Source of the DNA: a virus
Length of the DNA stretch: 58,848 nt
Reading direction: 5' to 3' (one strand)
Virus record (IMG/VR): IMGVR_UViG_3300045974_000247
Coordinates: 1 to 58,848 of that record
The notes below the pieces were generated by a model. The model was not told the DNA's origin. It saw nothing but the letters and a program-made list of their open reading frames with translations, and searched no databases. Shown here piece after piece: positions 22,205 to 29,910 of the stretch. The number at the start of each line of letters is the position of its first letter. Position 1 is the stretch's first letter. The position numbers and the translations under genes were made by a program.

Positions 22205-23859
22205 CCATCCGTGAGCGCATGTCCAAGCTGTTCAACTTCGGGCGGGTCGCGCCTGATGTTCCGCAGCGGTACGCAAGCTGGTACCCGGCCCAGTACCTCC
22301 CCGAGAACCTGCAGATCACCATGGACGTGGCGCTCCAGTTGAGCGTCGTGTGGGCGTGCGTGGACGCCATCGCCAAGGCCATCGCGTCGTGCCACTGGCA
22401 CGTCTACGCACTGAAGGGGGAGCAGCGCAAGTTCCTGGCCGAGGACCCGCTGGACTACATCCTCAATGTGCGGCCCAATGCCGAGATGACGGCCATTGGC
22501 TTCCGGGAGTCGTTGCTGTACGCAGCGCTGACCTGGGGCAACGCCTACGCTGAGATTGTCCGCGATGGTCGAGGCGCTGTTGCGGAGTTGTGGCCGCTCC
22601 TCCCCGAGCGGATGCAGGTGGCGCGGGACACCAACGGCGTGCTCCACTACGTCTACACCCAGTGGGATGGCGGGCAGATCAGGTTGGAGCAGTCCGACGT
22701 GTTGCACGTGCGCGGCCCCTCCATCAACGGGCTCCTGGGCGAGAACATCGTGGCGCGTGCCGTCAAGTCCATCGCGCTCGGAGTCGCGGCAGAGCGGTTC
22801 TCCATCTCCTTCTTCTCCAACTCCACGGTGGTGGGCGGCGTGCTGGAGTTCCCGCGCACCCTCGACCAGAAGACGTATGACCGGCTCAAGAAGGACTGGG
22901 AGGACAAGCGCCAGGGCCCCAACAATGCGCACAAGCCGATCATCCTGGAGGGCGGCGCCAAGTTCACCAGCATCGGCTCCAACCCCCAGGAGAGCCAACT
23001 CATCGAGGTGCGCAAGTTCCAGATGGAGGAAATCTGCCGCTGGTACGGGGTGCCGCTGCACAAGGTCCAGCACATCGACCGTGCCACCTTCAACAACATC
23101 GAGCACCTGGGCATCGAGTTCGTTCGTGACGCGCTGAGCCCGTGGGCGCTCCGGCTGGAGCAAGAGGCCAACTGGAAGCTGTTCCCCGCGCGCGGGCCCG
23201 GAGCCCGGAAGATGACGCGCATCGACACCTCCTGGCTCAGCCAGGGCGACTTCAAGAGCCGCGCGGAAGGCTACAGCATCCTCCGGAACATCGGGGTGTA
23301 CTCCGCCAACGACATCCTCGCCAAGGAGGGGGAGAACGGCATCGGGCCGGAAGGCGACATCCGCATCGTGGGCGCGAACATGCAGCTGCTGTCCGGTCTA
23401 CCGGACAAGGCCGAGGCTGAGCTGAAGAAGCTCAAGGAGCCTCCCGCGCCCAAGCTTCTGCCACCCGGGCAGTCTGGGGAATCTGACCTCCCTGACGAGA
23501 AGACCCCCGCTGCCCGGGTGGTGGTTCGTGAGGCTATCTGCGCGCTGTTCGCATCGGCCATGGAGCGGTACGCCAAGCGCCTCTCCAACCGCGAGCAGGA
23601 CCTGCGCCGGCGCAACCTTCCGGAGAGCCAGGTGGCCGGGAACCTTGCCCAGGAGCGCGAGCGGCTGCGCCCCTGGCTCCTCGATGAGTGCAGCAACGCG
23701 ATGGCCCTCATTAGCAAGGTGGGCGGCGGGGAGCCGCTCGGCGACACGGTGGTGCTGATCGCGGCAGACCAAGTGGACAACGGGGCCGCGCCCCGTGATG
23801 TGGCAGGACAACTCGTGGCGCAGTTCCTTTTGACCGGAGGCACCAATGTCGAAGTCTGA
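22201..23859 (+). CDS. Portal protein, HK97 family
   Basis: 552 residues overlapping terL (ATGA). Typical portal start (VWACVDAIAKAIASCHWHVY), middle LEQSDVLHVRGPSINGLLG, and clip/wing helices KFQMEEICRWYGVPLHKVQHI. The last about 120 residues (from VVVREAICALFASAMERYAKRLS) are a helical extension beyond the common 400-aa core. Forms the dodecameric DNA channel. Confidence 0.93.
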   Translation: MTIRERMSKLFNFGRVAPDVPQRYASWYPAQYLPENLQITMDVALQLSVVWACVDAIAKAIASCHWHVYALKGEQRKFLAEDPLDYILNVRPNAEMTAIGFRESLLYAALTWGNAYAEIVRDGRGAVAELWPLLPERMQVARDTNGVLHYVYTQWDGGQIRLEQSDVLHVRGPSINGLLGENIVARAVKSIALGVAAERFSISFFSNSTVVGGVLEFPRTLDQKTYDRLKKDWEDKRQGPNNAHKPIILEGGAKFTSIGSNPQESQLIEVRKFQMEEICRWYGVPLHKVQHIDRATFNNIEHLGIEFVRDALSPWALRLEQEANWKLFPARGPGARKMTRIDTSWLSQGDFKSRAEGYSILRNIGVYSANDILAKEGENGIGPEGDIRIVGANMQLLSGLPDKAEAELKKLKEPPAPKLLPPGQSGESDLPDEKTPAARVVVREAICALFASAMERYAKRLSNREQDLRRRNLPESQVAGNLAQERERLRPWLLDECSNAMALISKVGGGEPLGDTVVLIAADQVDNGAAPRDVAGQLVAQFLLTGGTNVEV

Positions 23860-24727
23860 GAAGATGTCGCTCCCTCCCGCGCTCGCGCGGGCCCGGGAGA
23901 TGCGGATGTCGGCAGTACCCCAGGCGCGCACGATGGCGCGCATCAACGCGGCCACGGCCACGGGGGAGCTGTACCTGTACAACCTCATCGGCCAGGGCTT
24001 CTTCTCCGACGGCATCACTGCCGAGTCGGTCCAGGCCGCGCTGGCGGGGATGAAGGGCGCCAAGGCGCTCAACGTCTTCATCAACTCCGAGGGTGGCGAC
24101 GTTTTCGAGGGTAAGGCCATCCACAACGTCATCAAGCGGTTCGATGGCAAGAAGACGGTGTATGTGGACGGCATCTGCGCGTCCATCGCCACCCACATCG
24201 CCATGGCCGGTGACGAGATCATCACCGCCGCCAACGCCACGTGGATGATCCACGACGCGTGGACCATCGCCATGGGGAACGCCAGCGACCTCCGCGCGGC
24301 AGCGGACATCATCGAGCGGGAGACCCAGAGCCTGGCCGAGGCATACGCTGCCCGGACGGGGAAGAAGTGCAACCTGGCCCAGCTCCGAGGCATGATGGCC
24401 GAGGAAACCTGGCTCCAGCCCAAGGATGCCCTCAAGTACGGGTTCACCGACAAGGTCGAGGAGCGGCTGTGCCCGGAGTGCGGCGAGGACCCGTGCGCGT
24501 GCGAGGACGAGAGCAACAGCGCGCGCTACGCAGCCGCCACCCACCGACCCCTCATCGCTGCCTACAAGAACGTCCCCGAGCGGCTCAAGGGCAAGCGCGC
24601 CACCAACGCCTCGCGCATCGCCGCCATGGACATGCGCATCCTCCAGACCTCGCAGCGTCGGGCCTGCCCGCCGCTGCCTTCCCCGGAGGGCCTGCCCGCC
24701 GGGAACAGCAGCAGCCGTACTAAGTAG
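23846..24727 (+). CDS. ClpP-like prohead protease
   Basis: 293 residues. ClpP fold (S49/S14-like): INSEGGDVFEG, VDGICASIATHIAMAGDEI with Ser113, WMIHDAWT with His136; an Asp near 185 would complete the triad. Trims the capsid delta domain during maturation. A CPECGEDPCACED zinc-like knuckle and a basic tail of about 70 residues follow, unusual for the family. Overlaps the portal gene by 14 bp. Confidence 0.9.
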   Translation: MSKSEKMSLPPALARAREMRMSAVPQARTMARINAATATGELYLYNLIGQGFFSDGITAESVQAALAGMKGAKALNVFINSEGGDVFEGKAIHNVIKRFDGKKTVYVDGICASIATHIAMAGDEIITAANATWMIHDAWTIAMGNASDLRAAADIIERETQSLAEAYAARTGKKCNLAQLRGMMAEETWLQPKDALKYGFTDKVEERLCPECGEDPCACEDESNSARYAAATHRPLIAAYKNVPERLKGKRATNASRIAAMDMRILQTSQRRACPPLPSPEGLPAGNSSSRTK

Positions 24728-24771
24728 TGAACCGACGCAGCACCAACCCAATCGCAGCAAGGAGAGAGAAG

Positions 24772-26136
24772 ATGCCGACACCCAACGGAACCGTCACCAT
24801 CGAGGACCTGGAGAACAAGCTGACCCAGCTCCGAGACCAGGCCAACTCCATCCAGGCCACCGGCGATGCCGAGAGCCGGGACCTCAGCGAGCAGGAGCAG
24901 CTCGACTTCAACGCGGTCATGGACGCCTTCGAGGCCACCGAGAAGGAGATCACCCGGCGCCGCAAGCTCCAGGACCTCGACAACCGGCTCGCTGCCCCGC
25001 AGCCCCGGCGCATCCAGGAGGAGCCCACCGTGGCCGCTGCCGCTCCCATCGAGCGCGTGCCGGCCGGCAGCGCCGCGCGCTCCACCCCCGTCGCGTCCCA
25101 GTCCGGGTCGTGGGGCTGGCGGACGTTCGGTGAGTTCGCCAACGGCGTGCGTAAGGCTGCGCGCGGCATCATGGACCAGCGGCTCGTGGTCAACGCCCCT
25201 GCCTCCTTCGGTGGCGAGGGCACCAACGCGGATGGCGGGTACGCGGTGCCGCCCGACTTCCGCGCGGAGATCATGAAGTTCGTCCAGGGCGAGGACTCGC
25301 TGCTCGCGATGACCGACCAGCAGACCACCTCGAGCAACCAGATGACGGTCCCGACCGACGGCACCACGCCGTGGGGCAACTCGGGCGTCAACGCGAACTG
25401 GACCGACGAGGGCACGGACATCACCCTCAGCAAGCCCGCGCTCGGCCAGCTCACCGTCAAGGCGTACAAGCTGGCGGCGCTCGTGCCGATGACCGAGGAG
25501 CTGCTGGAGGACGCGGGGGCGATGAGCAACTACCTCCGCACGAAGGTCCCCCAGAAGTTCATCTCCGCCATCAACACCGCGCTGTACTCCGGCAACGGGA
25601 CCGGCAAGCCCACGGGCCTGATGACCTCCGGGTCGAAGGTCGTCCAGGCCGCCGTCACGGGCCAGGGCGCGGGCACCGTCGTGGCGACCAACATCGTCAA
25701 GATGTGGGGCCGGATGTACGCGCCCCTCCGCTCGGGTGCGGTGTGGCTGATCAACCAGGACGTGGAGCAGCAGCTCCAGCTCCTGGCGATGCCCGGCACT
25801 GCCCCGCAGGTCCCGCTGTACCTCCCGCCCGGCGGCTTCAGCGGCGCTCCCTACGGGACGCTGTTCGGCAGGCCGGTCATCTCCCTGGAGGCCTGCTCGG
25901 CGGTGGGCACCGAGGGTGACATCATGCTGGTGAACCCCAAGAGCTACCTGTCGGTGCTCAAGGCCAGCGGGATGCGCCAGGACGTGTCGATGCACGTGTA
26001 CTTCGCCAGCGACATCACCGCGTTCCGCTTCGTCATGCGGGTCGGCGGGCAGTCCTGGTGGAGCGCTGCCCTCACCCGGCAGAACGGCAGCAACACGCTG
26101 TCCAACATCATCACGCTGAACAGCACCCGGACCTAG
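24772..26136 (+). CDS. Major capsid protein, HK97 fold
   Basis: 454 residues. Start chosen at ATG 24772, with AAGGAGAGAGAAG just before; upstream GTG 24727 lacks this. N-terminal 1-80 is a coiled-coil delta domain (LENKLTQLRDQ...). The HK97 fold begins at about 130 (GGYAVPPDFRAEIMKFV) and includes KAYKLAALVPMTEELLED (E-loop/spine region) and FGRPVISLEA. Forms the capsid shell; the delta domain is presumably removed by the upstream protease. Confidence 0.95.
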   Translation: MPTPNGTVTIEDLENKLTQLRDQANSIQATGDAESRDLSEQEQLDFNAVMDAFEATEKEITRRRKLQDLDNRLAAPQPRRIQEEPTVAAAAPIERVPAGSAARSTPVASQSGSWGWRTFGEFANGVRKAARGIMDQRLVVNAPASFGGEGTNADGGYAVPPDFRAEIMKFVQGEDSLLAMTDQQTTSSNQMTVPTDGTTPWGNSGVNANWTDEGTDITLSKPALGQLTVKAYKLAALVPMTEELLEDAGAMSNYLRTKVPQKFISAINTALYSGNGTGKPTGLMTSGSKVVQAAVTGQGAGTVVATNIVKMWGRMYAPLRSGAVWLINQDVEQQLQLLAMPGTAPQVPLYLPPGGFSGAPYGTLFGRPVISLEACSAVGTEGDIMLVNPKSYLSVLKASGMRQDVSMHVYFASDITAFRFVMRVGGQSWWSAALTRQNGSNTLSNIITLNSTRT

Positions 26137-26147
26137 TGGCGGCGGCG

Positions 26148-26181
26148 GGGGAAGTGGGGGCTGAGAAGCCCCTGCTTCCCC
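26148..26181 (+). terminator. Hairpin with GAGA tetraloop after the capsid gene
   Basis: 15-bp stem (26148-26162 with 26167-26181, including two G-U wobbles in RNA) closed by a GNRA-type GAGA loop, in the 64-bp gap after the capsid stop. TGCTTCCTT follows, a weak U-tract. Probably a partial terminator or an mRNA-stabilising hairpin that keeps capsid mRNA in excess. Confidence 0.75.
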
Positions 26182-26200
26182 TGCTTCCTTCGGAGCCCGA

Positions 26201-26596
26201 ATGGACAACGCAAAGGACAGCCCCACCAAGGGACAGATCAGCCCGCAGTTGGTGGCGGCAGCAGCCACTGTCAGCAGCGGGTGGGTCAACGCTGGCGACG
26301 CACTGACCTTCGCCGCAGCGGTCACGGCTGGCGCGCTGGGCGGCGCCACCAACGTGGTCAGCTCCTGGCAGCAGGCGACCAGCGCCGCTGGCGCAGGCGC
26401 CAAGGCTCTCACGGGCAACGGCACCACGAACATCGCCATGCCCACGGCAGACAGCACGCAGGACATCGACCTCGACCCCAGCGACATGGACGTCAACAAC
26501 GGGTTCGGATTCTTCCAGCTTCGCCTGACGGTGACCGGCGGCACGGGTTGCTTCCTGGCGACGACCATCCGGGCTCTCTACCCCAAGGTGCAATAA
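26201..26596 (+). CDS. Small head-region structural protein
   Basis: 131 residues. Ala/Thr/Gly-rich beta-like sequence (ATVSSGWVNAGDALTFAAAV..), no Cys but one, no charged core. Follows the capsid gene, where decoration proteins or head fibres usually lie. Function is by position only. Confidence 0.6.
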   Translation: MDNAKDSPTKGQISPQLVAAAATVSSGWVNAGDALTFAAAVTAGALGGATNVVSSWQQATSAAGAGAKALTGNGTTNIAMPTADSTQDIDLDPSDMDVNNGFGFFQLRLTVTGGTGCFLATTIRALYPKVQ

Positions 26597-26850
26597 TGCG
26601 CGCGACACCGACTCCCTCAGCAGCCCTGTCACAGCCCTCCGTGGCCGAGGAGGCCATCCCCGTGGAGGCCCTCGTCCCCGCGTCAGCCCCTCAGGCTGCG
26701 GCAGCGCCCAGCGCCACGGTTCCGACCGTGGAGGAGGCGCTCAAGACCCTCGTGGAGGTGTTCCACGACCGCTGTTGCCACGGCGGGAGCGGCGGCTGGG
26801 CCGCGTGCCGTAACCCGGAGTGCGCAGCAGTCCAGCAGGTCCTCAAGTAG
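26596..26850 (+). CDS. Hypothetical small protein with C-terminal Cys/His cluster
   Basis: 84 residues, TAATG overlap with the previous gene. N-terminal half is an Ala/Pro-rich linker; the C-terminal half has HDRCCHGGSGGWAACRNPEC, a likely zinc knuckle. It may tether to the head; no function recognised. Confidence 0.5.
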   Translation: MRATPTPSAALSQPSVAEEAIPVEALVPASAPQAAAAPSATVPTVEEALKTLVEVFHDRCCHGGSGGWAACRNPECAAVQQVLK

Positions 26851-26906
26851 GCGCATGGGAGGAGGGGGCCTGCCCCGCCCCTCCTCCTCGCGCTGTGGAG
26901 AGCACG

Positions 26907-27491
26907 ATGCTTCTGACGACGCTCGACAACGTGAAGAGCTGGCTCAACATCGAGCTGAGCGACGCCACAGCCAATGAGAAGCTCCAGCGGCTCATCGCGG
27001 CAGCGTCCGACTGGCTGGAAGCCCAGATGCGGCGCACGTTCGACCCGGTGGAGCAGACCGAGCGGTTCAGCGGCAACGGCTCGCGCGGGTACTCGCCCAA
27101 GCGCACGCCAGTCATCGACGTCATCGAGGTCATCATCGGCATCGGCACGACTCCGGTGACGCTCGTCAAGGACGTGGACTACATCCTGGTGGACGACCGG
27201 GTGGAGCTGCTTGGGGACGTCAACCGCTTCGACACCTTCCTCCCCGGCAAGTTCTTCAACCACGGGCGGTTCAACTGCTCGGTGAAGTACACGGCGGGCT
27301 ACGTCACGGTGCCCCCGGCGGTGGAGCAGGCTTGCATCACCCTCGTGGCGGAGTCGTTCCGCGGCAAGGACCGCATCGGACTCATGAGTCGCACGCTCGG
27401 CTCCGGTGAGACCACGACTTTCCGGCCCGACCAGATTCCTCTCACGGTCCAGCAGACCATCGACCTGTACCGCGCGGCGGTGGTGCCGTGA
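26907..27491 (+). CDS. Head-tail connector, HK97 gp6-like
   Basis: 194 residues from ATG 26907 (the ORF extends to 26820 with Pro-rich, non-native residues). Signature LLTTLDNVKSWLNIELSDATANEKLQRLI, SDWLEAQMRRTF, and C-terminal VPPAVEQACITLVAESFR..; a stacked ring adapter on the portal. Position after the capsid fits. Confidence 0.85.
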   Translation: MLLTTLDNVKSWLNIELSDATANEKLQRLIAAASDWLEAQMRRTFDPVEQTERFSGNGSRGYSPKRTPVIDVIEVIIGIGTTPVTLVKDVDYILVDDRVELLGDVNRFDTFLPGKFFNHGRFNCSVKYTAGYVTVPPAVEQACITLVAESFRGKDRIGLMSRTLGSGETTTFRPDQIPLTVQQTIDLYRAAVVP

Positions 27492-27997
27492 GCAACAAGA
27501 TCATCGAAGCCAAGGTGGTGGGCGGCGCTGAGACGGCGCAACGCTTCGCCATGGCCGGCACGCGCTTGCGCGAGTCGATGAAGGGGACCATCCACACGCT
27601 CGGGGAGGAGCTGCGCGACAGCGCCCAGGGTCGCGCTCCCGCCCGCAAGGGCAAGCTGCGCAAGTCGTTCCGTGCTCGAGATTTTGAAAAGGGTCTGGTG
27701 GTCGGCACGCGCGTGTCTGCCAAGAAGTATTATGCACGCTTCGTGGAGCAGGGCATCGGGCCGGTCACCGCCGCAGTCAAGACCTACGCGCGCCGCACCA
27801 AGAGCGGGTCGGTCCGGGCCGGAGAGCCCGGTCACAAGAAGAAGGTGGCTCAAGGCATCGTGTTCGTCAAGGCTCACCCGCGCAAGATGTTCTCCAAGCC
27901 GCGCCCCTTCCTCGCCCCTGCTGTCGAGGGGATGCGGCAGGCGATCATGGCGCGCATCGAAGGCACCATCGCGCTGGCCATGAAGGAGGGCAGCTAG
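27488..27997 (+). CDS. Head-tail joining / neck protein, HK97 gp10-like
   Basis: 169 residues from GTG (GTGA overlap). Family layout: amphipathic helix (TLGEELRDSAQGRAPARKGKLRKSF) then YYARFVEQG and RPFLAPAVEGMRQAIM. Forms the neck ring between portal and tail. Confidence 0.85.
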   Translation: MSNKIIEAKVVGGAETAQRFAMAGTRLRESMKGTIHTLGEELRDSAQGRAPARKGKLRKSFRARDFEKGLVVGTRVSAKKYYARFVEQGIGPVTAAVKTYARRTKSGSVRAGEPGHKKKVAQGIVFVKAHPRKMFSKPRPFLAPAVEGMRQAIMARIEGTIALAMKEGS

Positions 27998-27999
27998 TC

Positions 28000-28524
28000 A
28001 TGGGCATCCAGGGAGGTCGGGAGCGGTACTACAGGGCGCTGTACGACCGGCTGGCTGCGAACACGCCCAGCGTCAAGTGGCGGGGACGCTCCATGGCCGC
28101 CTACGCCAACTTGCCTGCGGAGCAGCAGCCTGCGCTTGTCTTCAACGTGGCGGGCCAGACGCCTGAGCAGCAGCCACGTATGCCGCCCAAGTGGCTCTTG
28201 GGCACGGTCCTCGTCCTGATGGCCCGTGATACGAACGCTGCCCCGGGCGAGGTCGTGCTGAACGCCATGATCGATGAGGTGGAGTACGCGCTGGAGTGGC
28301 AACCGGGCGAGCCCGTCCCTGGGAACGGGGAGCTGTGGCACACGACGCTCGGCGGCATCGTGCAGCGCTGCTACATCGATGGGGTGATCGAGTTCCCGTC
28401 AGCAGGAGAGGCATCGGAACAGGCGATGGCCCTCGTACCTGTCGTGATGGAGGTCGTTGGTACGGGCCGCAGAGTCTCGGAGCGTCCCACGGGAGTGGGA
28501 GTGGCAGTGGACGATGTAACGTAG
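28000..28524 (+). CDS. Tail terminator / completion protein
   Basis: 174 residues, 3 bp after the previous stop. Mixed alpha/beta (YRALYDRLAANTPSVKW, QPALVFNVAG, VLVLMAR, NAMIDEVEYALEWQPGEP), position directly before the tail tube gene. Most phages place the tail terminator here; the assignment is by order and shape rather than a firm motif. Confidence 0.65.
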   Translation: MGIQGGRERYYRALYDRLAANTPSVKWRGRSMAAYANLPAEQQPALVFNVAGQTPEQQPRMPPKWLLGTVLVLMARDTNAAPGEVVLNAMIDEVEYALEWQPGEPVPGNGELWHTTLGGIVQRCYIDGVIEFPSAGEASEQAMALVPVVMEVVGTGRRVSERPTGVGVAVDDVT

Positions 28525-28548
28525 TTCAACAGCAACGGAGGCACAACC

Positions 28549-29289
28549 ATGTACATGTTCGGCGCAGGCAACGTCTACCTCACTCCCCAGGTGGGAGCGG
28601 GGGTGGTGGCAACCCCGCAGAAGGTCGGCACGCTCCAGGAAGTGTCGTTCGACATCTCCTTCGAGTCCAAGGAGCTGTACGGCAACAAGCAGTTCCCGGT
28701 CATGGTCGCCCGGGGCAAGGGCAAGATCAGCGGCAAGGCCAAGACGGGCGAGTTCAAGGGCGCGCTCATCCTCTCCCTCCTCTCCGGCGCCACCCAGGCC
28801 ACGGGGCGCAAGGTGGGCGCGTCGGAAGTGGGCGTGGTGCCCTCTCCGAGCGGCCCGTACACCATCAGCACGGCGCACTCGGCCAACTTCTCGGAGGACC
28901 TGGGCGTCATCGACTCCGCCACGGGGCTCTCCCTGACGCACGTGGCGAGCGGGCCGACCACCGGGCAGTACAGCGTGACGGCGGGGGTCTACACCTTCGC
29001 TGCCGCCGATGCCGGGCACTCCGTGCAGATCAACTACGCCTGGACCGATGCCTCGACCGGCAAGACCATCAGCTACAGCAACCAGTTGATGGGCGCGCAG
29101 TCCATCTACACGCTCGGCCTGTACAACACCAACCCGGACGGCTCGCTGTTCGGCATCAAGTTCAAGAACGTCGTCATCCCGAAGCTCGCGCTGGGGTTCA
29201 AGTCGGACGACTTCACCATGCCCGACCTCGACCTGTCGGCCTTCGCGGGCACGGACGACAGCATCCTGGAAGCGTACACGCCGGAGTAG
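28549..29289 (+). CDS. Major tail (tube) protein
   Basis: 246 residues, GGAGG before ATG. Beta-rich: NVYLTPQVGAGV, VSFDISFESKELYGNKQFPV, ARGKGKISGKAK as in the core sandwich of phage tube proteins. Two Ig-like stretches (about 85-170) can be insertions on the outside of the tube. Its place before the chaperone pair and tape measure is the standard order. Confidence 0.88.
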   Translation: MYMFGAGNVYLTPQVGAGVVATPQKVGTLQEVSFDISFESKELYGNKQFPVMVARGKGKISGKAKTGEFKGALILSLLSGATQATGRKVGASEVGVVPSPSGPYTISTAHSANFSEDLGVIDSATGLSLTHVASGPTTGQYSVTAGVYTFAAADAGHSVQINYAWTDASTGKTISYSNQLMGAQSIYTLGLYNTNPDGSLFGIKFKNVVIPKLALGFKSDDFTMPDLDLSAFAGTDDSILEAYTPE

Positions 29290-29319
29290 TCCAACCTGTA
29301 ACGCACTGGGGGCGTTCAC

Positions 29320-29655
29320 ATGGCGATTCTCGATGGAGTGCGGGTCAAGCTGGGGGGCGCGGAGTACATTGTCCCGCCCCTCAGCCTCCGCTCGCTGAAG
29401 AAGCTGGGGAAGAAGATTCAGGAGCTGTCCAACATCAACAGCGTGCCCACGGAAGAGCAGACCGATGCGTTGCTGGAGGTCATCCATGCCGCGCTCGTTC
29501 GCAACTACCCCGACATCACGCTGGACGACCTGGCGGACCTGGTGGACCTCGGCAACATGCTGGAGGTCTTCCCTGCCGTGCTGGCGGTGTCCGGCCTGAA
29601 GCAGAACGTCGTGCCGGGCGGTTCCCCGGGGGAAGCTCCAAGCCCGAGGAACTAG
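29320..29655 (+). CDS. Tail assembly chaperone, short form (G-like)
   Basis: 111 residues. LRSLKKLGKKIQELS, then helices. Standard position between tail tube and tape measure. The longer product made by a -1 frameshift near its end is listed separately. Confidence 0.85.
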   Translation: MAILDGVRVKLGGAEYIVPPLSLRSLKKLGKKIQELSNINSVPTEEQTDALLEVIHAALVRNYPDITLDDLADLVDLGNMLEVFPAVLAVSGLKQNVVPGGSPGEAPSPRN

Positions 29656-29909
29656 ACTGGGACACGCTGCTCGGGCTGCTGTGCTCAGGTCTCAAGAAGC
29701 TCCCCGACGAGGTGCTGGACGGGATGGACTTCGCCCAGGCGACGATGCTGTCGAAGTACTGGGCGAAGCACCCCCATATGCTCTTCGGAGCGGGGGTGGG
29801 CGGGGAGGGGAGGGTAGCAGAGTCGGTGGCGCAGGCGCAGCCGACTAAGTACGCAACGCAGGAGGAAGTCCAGCAGCTGCTCGGTCAGTACGGGCCCAGG
29901 AGGGCGTGA
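29320..29909 (+). CDS. Tail assembly chaperone, frameshifted long form (GT-like)
   Basis: A -1 shift at CCCGGGG (29625-29631) moves ribosomes into a frame that runs from about 29625 to 29909 and reads SSKPEELDWDTLLGLLC... DFAQATMLSKYWAKH... EEVQQLLGQYGPRRA, a composition unlike a chance frame. The long form has a second helical domain. In lambda-like phages such G/GT pairs recruit tape measure and tube subunits. The tape measure starts 1 bp after its end. Confidence 0.8.
29625..29631 (+). other. -1 ribosomal frameshift site CCCGGGG
   Basis: In zero frame TCC-CCG-GGG-GAA, giving X-XXY-YYZ = C-CCG-GGG; after slip, CCC-GGG-GGA. Both tRNAs can re-pair at their first two positions. The 0-frame stop lies 21 bases later (TAG ending 29655). 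The end of the short form and the start of the coding -1 frame coincide here. Confidence 0.75.
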
Positions 29910-29910
29910 C

